Shown here: positions 44,004 through 54,307 of the stretch, piece by piece
Layout of the letters: every line of letters starts with the position of its first letter
How positions within the stretch are numbered: the first letter of the stretch is position 1
Source of the DNA: Thermincola carboxydiphila
Lineage (GTDB): Bacteria > Bacillota > Thermincolia > Thermincolales > UBA2595
Assembly (NCBI GenBank): GCA_016841325.1
Contig: JAENZJ010000007.1
Location: 62,001-126,000, forward strand
Direction: 5' to 3'
DNA length: 64,000 bases
Position numbers and translations under genes: made by a program
The notes under the pieces: generated by a model
Told to the model about the DNA's origin: nothing
Seen by the model: the letters and a program-made list of their open reading frames with translations, nothing else
Database searches by the model: none

Positions 44004-47000
44004 ATGAACGGTGTACTTAATGTTGGGCTTGATGTAGGCTCAACTACGGTGAAAATGGTTGTCCTCAATGGCGAGGATAAAATTGTATATAAAAAGTATT
44101 TGCGGCATTTTTCAGACATAAAAAATACAGTCAGCAGTCTGTTTGAAGACGCCAGGTCAGTCCTGGAACGGCACCTGCTGACCATCGTGATTACAGGTTC
44201 CGGTGGGTTTGGTATTGCCCAGAAAATGGCTGTCCCTTTTATTCAGGAGGTTATGGCCTGCCTGGATGCTGTCAGGAGTAAAATCCCTTATACCGATGTG
44301 GCTATTGAGCTGGGTGGGGAAGATGCCAAAATCACTTATTTCGGGGATTCCGTGGAACAAAGGATGAACGGCACATGTGCCGGGGGAACCGGTGCATTTA
44401 TTGACCAGATGGCTTCACTTTTGCAGACCGACCCGGCAGGGTTGAATGAGCTGGCAAAGGGTTATCGCAATATTTATCCCATTGCATCAAGGTGTGGGGT
44501 TTTTGCCAAAACTGATGTCCAGCCACTCCTCAATGAAGGGGCGGCAAAAGAGGACATTGCGGCATCTATCCTGCAGGCAGTTGTTAACCAGACTATCAGC
44601 GGACTGGCCCAGGGAAGGCCTATCTCGGGAAATGTTGCCTTCCTGGGGGGACCGCTCCATTTCATGTCAGAACTAAGGAAACGGTTTAGTGATACCCTGA
44701 AGCTGACCAATAAAAGTGTTGTCTTCCCTGAAGACTCCCAGTATTTTGTGGCTCTGGGAGCGGCCCTGTCTTCCCGCAAAGAGCAGCCGGTGGCCTTTGA
44801 ATGCCTGTATGAGAGGTCTCCAATGATATCAATGATTGATATGCAGGAGAGCGGACACCTGGAACCACTTTTCGCCAGTGATGAGGAGTACCGGGAGTTC
44901 ATTGCAAGGCACTCCCGGCACAGGGTGAAAAGAGTACCGCTTGACAGCTACCGGGGACCTGCTTTCCTGGGTATTGATGCCGGGTCTACCACAACCAAGA
45001 TCGCACTCATTGACAGGGAGGGGAACCTTTTATACTCTCATTACGGGAGTAATATGGGGAGCCCTCTGGAATCCACCATTGCCGCCCTGAAGGAACTTTA
45101 CGGGCAGTTAAATGAAGAGGCGAATATTGTTTATTCTGCTGTTACGGGTTATGGTGAACACCTGATAAAGGCAGCTCTGAAAATTGATATCGGTGAGATA
45201 GAGACTGTGGCTCATTATAAGGCGGCAGAATTCTTTCTGCCAGGAGTTGATTTTGTCCTCGATATTGGCGGGCAGGATATGAAGAGCATGGTCATCCGTG
45301 ACGGGGTGATTGATTCTATCATGTTAAATGAAGCCTGTTCCTCAGGATGCGGCTCATTTATCGAAAACTTTGCCAATTCTCTCAATATGGATGTAAAGGA
45401 CTTTGTTGCCCTGGGTATCAGGGCCAGGAACCCTGTAGACCTGGGGACCCGGTGTACTGTTTTTATGAACTCCAAGGTAAAACAGGCCCAGAAGGAAGGA
45501 GCTGATATTAGCGACATTTCTGCAGGGATATCAATTTCTGTGATCAAGAATGCCCTCTTTAAGGTTATCAGGCTGCGGAATGCCGATGACCTGGGCCGGA
45601 AAATAGTAGTCCAGGGGGGGACTTTTTATAATGAAGCTGTCCTCCGGGCTATGGAGAAGATTACCGGCACAGAGGTTGTCCGCCCGGATATCGCGGGTAT
45701 CATGGGCGCATTCGGGGTTGCCCTGATTGCCAGGGACCGTTTTACAGAGGGCTGTAATTCGGCCCTCCTGCGCGCCGCCGACCTGGAGTCCTTCAAAACT
45801 GATACTTCCATGAAACGCTGCGGGCTGTGTGGAAACAACTGCCTGATCACAGTGAAGTCATTCTCTGACGGGACCGAGTTTGTTTCGGGCAACAGGTGTG
45901 AACGGGGCGCCGGAAAGGAAAAGGCCGCAAATACTGTTCCCAATATATATGAATATAAATACAGGAGGCTGTTTAATTATAAGCCGCTGCCGGAAGAAGA
46001 AGCTCCCAGAGGTGTTATCGGGATCCCCAGAGCACTGAACATTTATGAGGACTATCCCTTCTGGTTCACATTTTTTACGGAGCTGGGGTACAGGGTCGTG
46101 ATTTCAGCACGTTCTTCAAAAAAGATCTACGAAATGGGAATGGAGACTATTCCTTCCGAGTCTGCGTGTTATCCGGCTAAACTGACCCACGGCCATATAG
46201 CTGACCTGATCATCAATAAAGGTGTCAGAAAGATATTTTATCCGTGTATACCATACAACATTAAAGAAGACCCTGAAGCCAATAACAGGTACAACTGTCC
46301 CATAGTCACCTCTTATCCGGAAACCATCAGTGCCAACATGGACATAACCAGGGGCGGAGGAGTTACCTTCTATCACCCCTTCCTGCCCCTTGATATGCCG
46401 CAAAGGATGGTTAAACGGCTGGCTGAAGAGCTGGCCCCTGAAGGTATTCCACGGAAGGAGATTGAGCAGGCGGCTGACAAAGCATACCGGGAACTGGAAC
46501 GGTACAAGGAAGATGTCCGTAAAGAGGGAGAAGCAATTCTAAGATATATAGAGGAAAATGGTATCAAGGGGATAGTGCTTACAGGCAGGCCGTATCATAT
46601 TGACCCGGAAATAAATCACGGCATTCCGGGAATGATCAATTCCTACGGTTTTGCGGTCCTGTCGGAGGACTCGGTCAGGCACCTGGGCAGGGTGGAAAGG
46701 CCGCTCAGGGTAGTGGACCAGTGGGTATATCATTCCAGGATGTATGCCTCCGCTGCCTTTGTGGCCGCTCAGCCCAATCTGGAGCTGATACAGCTTAATT
46801 CCTTCGGCTGCGGCCTGGATGCGGTGACAACTGACCAGGTAAAAGAGATTTTGGATAACCATGGCAAAATATATACCCTCTTAAAAATAGACGAAATAAA
46901 TAACCTGGGCGCTGCCAGGATCAGGGTGCGGTCCCTGATTGCCGCTATCAGGGAAAGGGAGAAGAGAAATTTTAAACCGGAAAAACGTATCCGGCCACAG

Positions 47001-48263
47001 CCAAAGGCTGTGTTTACCGAAGAAATGAAAAAGACCCACACGATTCTGGCCCCACAGATGTCCCCGGTTCATTTCCAGTTCCTGAAGACAGGGTTTGAGG
47101 TTGCCGGTTACAATGCCGTGGTTCTTCCCTCAGTAGATAAATCGGCTATTGACGAGGGGTTACGGTATGTTCATAATGACGCCTGTTATCCGGCAATTAT
47201 TGTGGTCGGGCAGTTAATGAAGGCCCTAAGTTCGGGAGAATATGACCTGGACAATACTTCTGTGATTATCACCCAGACCGGAGGGGGGTGCCGGGCTACC
47301 AACTATATTGCTTTTATTAAAAAGGCTTTAAGAGATGCCGGCATGGAACATGTTCCCATACTCTCCCTGAATGCTTCCGGACTGGAGAAGCATCCTGGCT
47401 TTAAAGTGACCCTGCCTATGCTTGATAAGCTCATGATGGGGCTGACTTATGGTGACCTGTTTATGAGACTGCTGTATAGGGTAAGGCCATATGAAAAGGT
47501 CCCCGGTTCTGCCAACAGTCTCTACGGGCAATGGGTGGCGAGATGCCAGGAGTCACTCAGGAGCGGAGGGAGAAAGGAATTTAAAGAGAATATTTATAAT
47601 ATTGTTGCTGACTTTGATAATTTTGAAATTCATGAGGACCTGATTAAGCCCAGGGTGGGAGTTGTCGGTGAGATCCTGGTCAAATTCCACCCCACTGCCA
47701 ACAACAACATAGTAGAACTGCTGGAAGCAGAAGGGGCGGAGGCAGTAGTCCCGGACCTGACAGACTTCCTCTTTTACAGCGCATTTGACAGCAAAATTAA
47801 GTATAAGCAGCTCTCAGGAAGTTTCAAAAATATGGTTTCAGGCCAGATATCCATTAAATTTATGGAGCATTACCGCAAAGACATGAAAAAGGCCCTGGCC
47901 AAGAGCAGGCGCTTTACTCCTCCCAGATCAATAGAAGAGATCGCGAAGTTTGCTGAAAAACACCTTTCACTGGCACACCAGACAGGTGAGGGGTGGTTCC
48001 TTACAGGTGAAATGGTTGAACTCATTCACAGCGGTATCCACAATATTGTATGCCTGCAGCCCTTTGCCTGCCTGCCGAACCATATTACCGGGAAGGGCAT
48101 GATCAGGGAACTCAGGAGGTCATATCCACTGGCCAATATTGCCCCCATTGATTACGACCCCGGGGCAAGTGAGGTCAACCAGCTCAACCGCATCAAACTG
48201 ATGCTGTCTGTTGCACTAAAAAATCTGGAGTCAGATAACAAAATGAGTACTGAAATAGTGTAA
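44004..48263 (+). CDS. giant acyl-CoA dehydratase activase (BcrA/BadF ATPase pair with DUF2229 and HgdB-like parts)
   Basis: A 1419-aa protein. Two ASKHA-type ATPase domains occur, at about 1-265 ([29 protein letters not shown]) and about 318-580 ([29 protein letters not shown]). Each has the Cys residues that bridge a [4Fe-4S] cluster in archerases such as HgdC. A DUF2229 region follows (about 620-860, [15 protein letters not shown]). The last part (about 1000-1400) resembles the 2-hydroxyacyl-CoA dehydratase beta subunit. Such fusions use ATP to inject a low-potential electron. The true substrate of the long form is unknown. Start: ATG 44004 after TTGGAGGG. Confidence 0.88.
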   Translation: MNGVLNVGLDVGSTTVKMVVLNGEDKIVYKKYLRHFSDIKNTVSSLFEDARSVLERHLLTIVITGSGGFGIAQKMAVPFIQEVMACLDAVRSKIPYTDVAIELGGEDAKITYFGDSVEQRMNGTCAGGTGAFIDQMASLLQTDPAGLNELAKGYRNIYPIASRCGVFAKTDVQPLLNEGAAKEDIAASILQAVVNQTISGLAQGRPISGNVAFLGGPLHFMSELRKRFSDTLKLTNKSVVFPEDSQYFVALGAALSSRKEQPVAFECLYERSPMISMIDMQESGHLEPLFASDEEYREFIARHSRHRVKRVPLDSYRGPAFLGIDAGSTTTKIALIDREGNLLYSHYGSNMGSPLESTIAALKELYGQLNEEANIVYSAVTGYGEHLIKAALKIDIGEIETVAHYKAAEFFLPGVDFVLDIGGQDMKSMVIRDGVIDSIMLNEACSSGCGSFIENFANSLNMDVKDFVALGIRARNPVDLGTRCTVFMNSKVKQAQKEGADISDISAGISISVIKNALFKVIRLRNADDLGRKIVVQGGTFYNEAVLRAMEKITGTEVVRPDIAGIMGAFGVALIARDRFTEGCNSALLRAADLESFKTDTSMKRCGLCGNNCLITVKSFSDGTEFVSGNRCERGAGKEKAANTVPNIYEYKYRRLFNYKPLPEEEAPRGVIGIPRALNIYEDYPFWFTFFTELGYRVVISARSSKKIYEMGMETIPSESACYPAKLTHGHIADLIINKGVRKIFYPCIPYNIKEDPEANNRYNCPIVTSYPETISANMDITRGGGVTFYHPFLPLDMPQRMVKRLAEELAPEGIPRKEIEQAADKAYRELERYKEDVRKEGEAILRYIEENGIKGIVLTGRPYHIDPEINHGIPGMINSYGFAVLSEDSVRHLGRVERPLRVVDQWVYHSRMYASAAFVAAQPNLELIQLNSFGCGLDAVTTDQVKEILDNHGKIYTLLKIDEINNLGAARIRVRSLIAAIREREKRNFKPEKRIRPQPKAVFTEEMKKTHTILAPQMSPVHFQFLKTGFEVAGYNAVVLPSVDKSAIDEGLRYVHNDACYPAIIVVGQLMKALSSGEYDLDNTSVIITQTGGGCRATNYIAFIKKALRDAGMEHVPILSLNASGLEKHPGFKVTLPMLDKLMMGLTYGDLFMRLLYRVRPYEKVPGSANSLYGQWVARCQESLRSGGRKEFKENIYNIVADFDNFEIHEDLIKPRVGVVGEILVKFHPTANNNIVELLEAEGAEAVVPDLTDFLFYSAFDSKIKYKQLSGSFKNMVSGQISIKFMEHYRKDMKKALAKSRRFTPPRSIEEIAKFAEKHLSLAHQTGEGWFLTGEMVELIHSGIHNIVCLQPFACLPNHITGKGMIRELRRSYPLANIAPIDYDPGASEVNQLNRIKLMLSVALKNLESDNKMSTEIV

Positions 48264-48266
48264 ACA

Positions 48267-48308
48267 AAAGGCTGCCCCGCTAAGTGAACAGCAGGGCAGC
48301 CTTTTGTT
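48267..48308. terminator. bidirectional terminator between convergent genes
   Basis: AAAAGGCTGCCC pairs with GGGCAGCCTTTT around a 17-nt loop that itself pairs GCT with AGC. A T run follows on the + strand and an A/T run serves the reverse strand. Confidence 0.9.
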
Positions 48309-48311
48309 TTC

Positions 48312-50873
48312 TTACTTATACATTATTTCAATTTTATAACCATAGGGTGAGGTATTGGTTGAATCGAAGCTGCTGGTACCAAAACATCTGATATGGACAA
48401 CTTTTGAGTCTTTGGTATATATAAGCTCAAATTTATCTGAGGCGGTATCAGGTCCTGCTGTCTTATCCCAGCCCAGTTCTGCCATTTTTGCGGCATAAAA
48501 GCTGAAGACTTCGGCAGGGGTAAGAGCTGTGCTGCGTTTACTTATAGTGAGCATACCTCCGGTCATGCTGTCCGGAATCCAGGACTCCCCAGTCCAGAAG
48601 TCAAGACTTTCCGGCGCTGTCCACTCAAGGATGGTTCCATCTGCCAGTGAGGTATAAAGGGGAACACTGTCCGGCACAGTCGCGGCAAAGTTAACTTTAT
48701 GTGTGTTTGAAGTCCGGTGACAGTCAGAACATGTAGTCTGGCTCCATTTGATGGCGAACTGACTGCGGCCTGTCTGGTTATCATGACATGAAGCACATGA
48801 ATATCCTTTGTTGCTGTGTTCGGTGGAAAGTGCGGCATCATGGCAGCTCTGGCAGTCCGGGCCTAAAGTTGTGTTATGCAGTGATTCGTGATTGGCATTG
48901 TCATGACAGGCACTGCATGATGTATCATTGTTGGCTATTGCTGCTTTTACTTTGGTATCACTGCTGCGGTGACAGGTATTGCAGCTGATTGGCCTGTTGG
49001 CAGAATCCAGTCTTCCTTCTCTGGCATGTTCTCTGGTTAGTGACAGTGCATGGCACTTTACACAGGCCTGGTCGGTTGTTTTGTGTAGTTCGGGAATGTC
49101 GTGGTTGTTAAGCTGCCTGGTTGGCTTGACCAGATACCCTTCCCAGCCCAGGACCGGTGAACCCGGCTGGTGGCAAATGACACAGTCCCACATTTCACGG
49201 TTTACAGTGACACGCATGGGGACAGAGGTATCATATTGTGTCAGCCTGTAGCTGATGCCAGGAGTGGAACCATGGGGGGCCTCATCTATCCAGCCATCGG
49301 GACCTTCATCGCCGTGGCACTGGAGGCAGTCAGCCGGATATGTAATATAGTTATGACAGGCATCACACCTGTTATCGGAGTGGGACCCATAGAAGCCGAC
49401 ACCCGTATGCATTGCCTGGAACGGTATCGCCGCACTCTCATCATAACTATGACATGAACTGCAGTTATCTATATTTGAGTCTGCCATATCCGGGTAAGTA
49501 TTCACATAAAATTTCCATGAGTGGCTGGCAGCTCCGCCCATATCAGATGCATCTATTCTGACGGTATGCATTTGTTCATTGGGCAGTCCGTCTGCAGGGG
49601 TATAGCTGAGAAGCCCTGTAGCCGGGTCGAGGACAGCAGGAACCTGACTTCCGTCAACATACATGGTAATTGTTCCGTCATCGGGGTCCACGTCCTCCAC
49701 CAGTGCTGAGATAACCGGTGTTTGTGTGGACACATAAGATGGTACAGGTTTTGCGTCAGAGATGGTCGGTTTTGTTTTAACGGTAAATGACCACTGCTTT
49801 GTCAGAGTGTTACCTGCCTTATCCGTGATACTCAGTTCTGCTGTATGCAGCCCGTCCTTCAGGTAAGCGGGCTGGTATTCTATTGTGCCCTCACGGCGGC
49901 TGTCAATAACATAATACTCCCCGGTGCAGGAATCATATTCCCAGTGACCGCTGAACATAAACTTTGGAGTTACACTGCTGCCATCAATTTTTAGCTTTAC
50001 AGAGGTATTATTCAAATCATCATAGGTATCTTTTACATAGGCAGTTATTTTAGGATTCCTTACTGTTACAGTTCCACCCTGTGATGGTGTAAGGCTTAGT
50101 ACTGAAGGTGCTGCATCGGTGGAAACCCTGAATGTCCATGAAGCTGTACCTACATTTCCGGCCAGGTCTGCTGCAGAGACCTCGGCGGTATATGTACCGT
50201 CCTCCAGGGCCTTTCTTGCACTGATAGTGCCTGTTGCCGGGTCAAAGGAGTGGTCAAGCCGGGAACCATACACCTTCAGGACTACACTGTCGGCATTTAT
50301 TCCGGTATCATCTGTTGCCTTGGCGGAGATGAGAATACCTGAGATACTGTTTGCCAGGGACCCCTGAGCCGGAGCAAAGGCGGAAAACTTGGGGACTGCA
50401 CCCAGGGTAAAGGACCATTCTTTGGTAAGGGTATTTCCGTTCAAATCAGCCATGGTTATCCGGACGGTATGAACACCGTCCTTAAGGTTTGTGGCGTAAT
50501 ATTCCAGGGTTCCTTCCAGATAACTGTCATTGACCCAATATGACCCTCCACAGCTGTCATACTCGTAATGACCTTTGAATTTAAACCTTGGAGTGACTGC
50601 AACTCCGTCCAGTTCCATGGTGGCGCTGGCACTATTGAGCTTGTCCGTATCAGTAATATAAGCAGATATTTTGGTACTGGTGGTTGAGATGTTAGTGCCA
50701 TCTCCCGGAGTAAGGTTTGAGACAGTGGGGGCCCCTGCCGTGCCTGTAGCGCCTTCCAAAGCGGCTGCATTGAAAGTGAAAAACAGCACTAATCCTGACA
50801 TTAAAATCAGGATCAATGTCAGCCTGCCGCTCCTGGTCGATAAACTGCCCGATTTTAGCGGTGACGTTTTCAT
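48312..50873 (-). CDS. secreted decaheme cytochrome c with four Ig-like repeats
   Basis: An 853-aa exported protein, paralogous to the 1155-aa one at 22.8-26.2 kb. The signal segment is about 17-37. Four Ig-like repeats span about 45-455. The first and third carry a YDSC loop (HYEYDSCGGSYWV, HWEYDSCTGEYYV). Ten CxxCH motifs lie at about 468-715 (CSSCH, CDACH, CLQCH, CVICH, CVKCH, CNTCH, CSACH, CQSCH, CASCH, CSDCH). The C-terminal domain (about 735-853) shares the LTPAEVFSFYAAKM pattern with its paralogue. The shared stretches NREMWDCVICHQPG and SLTREHAREGR show recent common origin. Its promoter region contains two palindromes. Likely a surface electron carrier. Confidence 0.88.
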   Translation of the reverse strand: MKTSPLKSGSLSTRSGRLTLILILMSGLVLFFTFNAAALEGATGTAGAPTVSNLTPGDGTNISTTSTKISAYITDTDKLNSASATMELDGVAVTPRFKFKGHYEYDSCGGSYWVNDSYLEGTLEYYATNLKDGVHTVRITMADLNGNTLTKEWSFTLGAVPKFSAFAPAQGSLANSISGILISAKATDDTGINADSVVLKVYGSRLDHSFDPATGTISARKALEDGTYTAEVSAADLAGNVGTASWTFRVSTDAAPSVLSLTPSQGGTVTVRNPKITAYVKDTYDDLNNTSVKLKIDGSSVTPKFMFSGHWEYDSCTGEYYVIDSRREGTIEYQPAYLKDGLHTAELSITDKAGNTLTKQWSFTVKTKPTISDAKPVPSYVSTQTPVISALVEDVDPDDGTITMYVDGSQVPAVLDPATGLLSYTPADGLPNEQMHTVRIDASDMGGAASHSWKFYVNTYPDMADSNIDNCSSCHSYDESAAIPFQAMHTGVGFYGSHSDNRCDACHNYITYPADCLQCHGDEGPDGWIDEAPHGSTPGISYRLTQYDTSVPMRVTVNREMWDCVICHQPGSPVLGWEGYLVKPTRQLNNHDIPELHKTTDQACVKCHALSLTREHAREGRLDSANRPISCNTCHRSSDTKVKAAIANNDTSCSACHDNANHESLHNTTLGPDCQSCHDAALSTEHSNKGYSCASCHDNQTGRSQFAIKWSQTTCSDCHRTSNTHKVNFAATVPDSVPLYTSLADGTILEWTAPESLDFWTGESWIPDSMTGGMLTISKRSTALTPAEVFSFYAAKMAELGWDKTAGPDTASDKFELIYTKDSKVVHIRCFGTSSFDSTNTSPYGYKIEIMYK

Positions 50874-50974
50874 TTAATCCCTCCTGTAAAAAATTAAAAG
50901 ATATGATACTGGGGCCGGGTACAGTCTAAAACTCCCTCCTTTATTAAAAAGTTACGGTAACCAATAACAAAACT

Positions 50975-51002
50975 TAGTATTAATACTAGTAGTATACTAC
51001 TA
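50975..51002. promoter_or_regulatory. two abutting palindromes upstream of the decaheme gene
   Basis: TAGTATTAATACTA (50975-50988) and TAGTAGTATACTACTA (50987-51002) are each perfect palindromes sharing TA. They lie about 100-130 bp upstream of the reverse-strand decaheme start in an AT-rich stretch, in a 251-nt intergenic region. Tandem operators for a dimeric regulator are likely. The regulator is not identified. Confidence 0.6.
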
Positions 51003-51124
51003 AACTCCAAAATTTTCTACTATAACATATATTTTCCCGGTATGGTTTTTCAAAAAAATAAATTAACCGGGGTAAACCTCAGCGGCTATCCCGGTTAAAA
51101 AATTTAATGTAAATCTGTCAGATA

Positions 51125-51601
51125 TTATTTTTTGTTCCTGCGGGCTTCTCTGGCAGCCTTTTCTGCTGCTCTTCTTTCCTGTTCTTCCCTTTCCTGTTCT
51201 TCAGTCCTCATAAAAATTCCAGACCCCAGCCAGGCTGAAACAGCGAATATCATCCAGAGTGCGTGGGTAAACACCATTCCCTGGAGGATAAAGTTTACCC
51301 CAAATCCCAGGCCCACAGCCGGGATACTGATCAGGAGCGTGCGGATAACCCGTTCAAAACCTTTCTGGCGGGGAATGGGCCAGATCTTTGAAAAGATTGC
51401 CCCGATAATGAGTCCCAGGGTAACGGTAATTATAATCTGGAGAAGAATCAAGGGTGTGGGGAAGGGCCAGTCCCAGATGTAATGGCCCACCAGGTAAAAG
51501 AGGTCAACGAAAAAGGAGATTCCCAGGGCCCTGCGTACAATCCATAAAATAATTGCAGAATTCACCTTATATCTCCCCCCAATTGCAGTTCCGGTATTCA
51601 C
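51125..51601 (-). CDS. four-segment membrane protein of unknown function
   Basis: A 158-aa protein that I do not recognise. Hydrophobic segments lie at about 18-35, 50-75, 88-110 and 113-128, followed by a highly charged helical tail (EEQEREEQERRAAEKAARE). The start is GTG at 51601 after GGGGGGAGATGCACT. A second GTG exactly 12 codons later (51565) has its own GGGGGGAGAT, so either or both may be used. It lies downstream of a sodium:solute symporter pair in the same direction. Confidence 0.7.
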   Translation of the reverse strand: MNTGTAIGGRYKVNSAIILWIVRRALGISFFVDLFYLVGHYIWDWPFPTPLILLQIIITVTLGLIIGAIFSKIWPIPRQKGFERVIRTLLISIPAVGLGFGVNFILQGMVFTHALWMIFAVSAWLGSGIFMRTEEQEREEQERRAAEKAAREARRNKK

Positions 51602-51715
51602 AGTGCATCTCCCCCCTTTTTTAAGGAAGCCCCGGGGCGGTAACCTGGCCCCAGGGCTGTATTTGTTTGCTTATTACTGATAAGGAAACTGATACCTGTT
51701 ATTCGAAACGCTGTT

Positions 51716-53410
51716 TTAGTGAGCCTGTGCTTCACCTGCGCCGTAGGGTGACCGTACATCATGGACCAGCTGCTGGATTTCAGCCGGCGGCGGCGGGGTA
51801 AGCCGTGAGACCACGTAGGTTATCACAAGGTTGAAGATCATCCCAACCATTCCGATACCCTGGGCATTGATACCCAGGAAGTTCTGGATTATCGGCGCTT
51901 CGGTACCCAAAACCCTTACTGACTGCATGCATACAATCATGATAAAGGTGAATGCAAGCCCGACAGCCATTCCCAGGATAGCCCCCTCTTTGGTGGTCCT
52001 GGAGTCAAAAATACCCAGGAGGACTACCGGGAAGATACTTGCTGCCGCAAGACCGAAGGCGAAGGCCACCACCTCGGCAACGAATCCCGGCGGGTGGACA
52101 CCGAACCAACCGGCAATACACACACCAACAAGTACCATGGCCCGGCCGACCTTCATCCGCTGTTGTTCACTGGCATCAGGCCTGAAGATCCGGTAATAGA
52201 GGTCATGGGACACCGCAGAGGACATTGCTATCAGCAGGCCTGACGCTGTGGAGAGGGCTGCTGCCAGACCGCCTGCGGCCACCAGGGCCACAATAAAGGG
52301 AGCCAGTTTGGCAACCTCAGGGGTTGAGAGCACGATCATGTCATTATCAATGGTAACTTCATTGGCAGGGTCTGTTGGTTTGGTCATATTAACAATTCCG
52401 TCACCGTTTTTATCTTCCAGCTTAAGCAGTCCTGCAGCTCCCCACTTGTCGACCCAGGAAATCTTCTGGACCTCGGCAAGGGGCTTGTTGGCCAGAGTAT
52501 CGATCAGGTTATACCTGGCAAAAACGCCGATAGCAGGGGCTGTGGTATACAGCAGGGCGATAAAGAGGAGGGCCCAGCCTGCTGAGTAACGGGCATCCCG
52601 TACAGTCGGGACTGTATAAAAACGGATGATAACGTGAGGCAGTCCTGCAGTACCTACCATCAGTGACAGGGTAATGGCGAAAACGTTAATCGGACTGAGG
52701 TTGGTAAAGGGTTTGATATACTCATTCATGCCCAGGGTCAGCTGGAGGTCACTGAGGCGCTGGGCGATATCGGTAAAGGTCAGGCCCAGCTGGGGAACCG
52801 GGTTACCGGTCAGCTTGAGGGAGATAGCAATAGCCGGGACTGCATAAGCAACGATAAGAATGGAGTACTGGGCAACCTGGGTATAGGTAACCCCCTTCAT
52901 ACCACCGATGGTGGCAAAAAAGGCTACAATAACCATTCCTATGATAACACCGGCAATAATGTCAACTTGGAGGTAACGGCTGAAAACGATTCCAACACCG
53001 CGCATCTGACCGGCAATATAAGTCATGGATACGAAAATAGTACATATGGCGGCAACGGCGCGTGCATACTTGGAGTAGTAACGGTCACCGATAAAGTCGG
53101 GGACTGTGTACCGGCCAAACTTACGCAGGTACGGAGCCAGCAGCAGGGCCAGGAGCACATAACCTCCGGTCCAGCCCATCAGGTAAACGGCTCCGTCATA
53201 ACCGAGCACCGAGATACTACCGGCCATACCGATAAAGGAGGCCGCTGACATCCAGTCGGCTGCAGTGGCGGCGCCATTGGCCACTGCGGAGACGCCCCGG
53301 CCGGCAACATAGAAACCGGCAGTTTCACGAACCCGTGATCTCCATCCGACGTATAGGTACAAACCAAAAGTGATTATAACCAATATAATAGTCCAGGTTT
53401 CAACGCTCAT
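51716..53410 (-). CDS. sodium:solute symporter family transporter (large subunit, ActP-like)
   Basis: A 564-aa polytopic SSS-family protein with about 13 membrane segments. Family marks are DWMSAASFIGMAGSISVLGY and the long conserved segment GLAAALSTASGLLIAMSSAV. It pairs with a DUF4212 small protein whose gene overlaps by 4 nt. Such pairs take up small organic acids, for instance acetate or other short carboxylates (the substrate is an inference). An insertion with a calcium-binding look (EDKNGDGIVNMTKP) lies at about 325-345. Confidence 0.88.
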   Translation of the reverse strand: MSVETWTIILVIITFGLYLYVGWRSRVRETAGFYVAGRGVSAVANGAATAADWMSAASFIGMAGSISVLGYDGAVYLMGWTGGYVLLALLLAPYLRKFGRYTVPDFIGDRYYSKYARAVAAICTIFVSMTYIAGQMRGVGIVFSRYLQVDIIAGVIIGMVIVAFFATIGGMKGVTYTQVAQYSILIVAYAVPAIAISLKLTGNPVPQLGLTFTDIAQRLSDLQLTLGMNEYIKPFTNLSPINVFAITLSLMVGTAGLPHVIIRFYTVPTVRDARYSAGWALLFIALLYTTAPAIGVFARYNLIDTLANKPLAEVQKISWVDKWGAAGLLKLEDKNGDGIVNMTKPTDPANEVTIDNDMIVLSTPEVAKLAPFIVALVAAGGLAAALSTASGLLIAMSSAVSHDLYYRIFRPDASEQQRMKVGRAMVLVGVCIAGWFGVHPPGFVAEVVAFAFGLAAASIFPVVLLGIFDSRTTKEGAILGMAVGLAFTFIMIVCMQSVRVLGTEAPIIQNFLGINAQGIGMVGMIFNLVITYVVSRLTPPPPAEIQQLVHDVRSPYGAGEAQAH

Positions 53411-53694
53411 CCCTGTACCCCCTTCTTGTCAGTGGCTTCGACTTCTTGGACATCAAACTCTTTGTCCAGTTTATCCATTTTTATGCAGTAGAACCATATC
53501 AGGCATACGAAAATAATGATGGAACCCTGCTGGGCAAACCAGAAGGAAAGCGGGACACCGCCCAATTTGATGCCATAAAGCGGGTTAGCAAAGATAACTG
53601 CAGCGCCGAGACTTACCAATGCCCAGATAATCAGACAGCCCACGATCATGGAGATGTTTTTCTTCCAGTAGACCTTTAAACGTTCTTCGTTCAT
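53407..53694 (-). CDS. DUF4212 small subunit of the sodium:solute symporter
   Basis: A 95-aa protein with two membrane segments (about 16-38 and 50-72), beginning MNEERLKVYWKKNISMIVGC, typical of DUF4212. I prefer the ATG at 53694, with AAAGGAGG 6 nt upstream. The ATG at 53700 lies directly against that site. It overlaps the large subunit gene by 4 nt. Confidence 0.88.
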   Translation of the reverse strand: MNEERLKVYWKKNISMIVGCLIIWALVSLGAAVIFANPLYGIKLGGVPLSFWFAQQGSIIIFVCLIWFYCIKMDKLDKEFDVQEVEATDKKGVQG

Positions 53695-54246
53695 ACCCAT
53701 CCTCCTTTGATTAGGTTTAAAATTTAAAGGAATAACTCCAGGTGTCAGGTTTTCATACCTGATCTTTCTCTAATATTTTCTGTAAGCTTAAAGCGAATTG
53801 AACTGTCAAAATAAGTACAGATAATTGTTTGTGAAGGTGAGAAACCATTAAAATTCCCTGAGGAACAACTTCCCTCCCTTCCTAGAATTTAACAACCTGT
53901 GTCTTTTTTGTCCCCCCATTTCATCTATCCAGGACAGAGCCTGTATCACCTCCTTTGGAAATTTGTCTGATGGTAATTCCTATTCTAATTGTAAGGGGTG
54001 TTGGAAAAATAATAATTAAAAAATCCTTTAGGAATCAAAAAAAGCATCCGTTTGGATATATAATTATTTTATTGGTTCAGGGGTTTATTAGGGGTCATTT
54101 TTAATAACTCTAATGACGGTTTACCTGTTGATAGGACCATTGGCGGTGGATATAGACCATCCAAGTGGGTAAAATAGTAAAATTTCACAAACTTCAGAAT
54201 ATAATGCAGAAAAGTGCCAAAAGTATGGCCAAAGCCCGCAACAGTA
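53695..54246. other. 552-nt AT-rich gap
   Basis: No gene is seen. The reverse strand has a perfect TTGACA (complement of 53804-53809), about 110 nt before the symporter operon, but the -10 region after 17-18 nt (CTTACA/TTACAG) is poor, so the promoter call is weak. An AGGAGGTGAT-like site on the reverse strand near 53945 leads only to an 11-codon frame. The rest is A+T-rich without hairpins I trust. Confidence 0.4.
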
Positions 54247-54280
54247 AAAGCCCGGACCTTCTTAACAAGGTCCGGGCCTT
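54247..54280 (-). terminator. intrinsic terminator after the DUF1836 gene
   Basis: AAAGCCCGGACCTT and AAGGTCCGGGCCTT pair over 13-14 bp around a 6-nt loop. On the reverse strand the hairpin is followed by TTTTA. It ends the gene that stops at 54308. Confidence 0.88.
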
Positions 54281-54307
54281 TCAGAGCAGCAGATTACCGG
54301 TGAGCGG

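Noticed and set aside
53930-53960. Short reverse-strand peptide behind an AGGAGGTGAT-like site
   Set aside because: The frame is only 11 codons, the spacing to its ATG is too long, and it has no recognised pattern.
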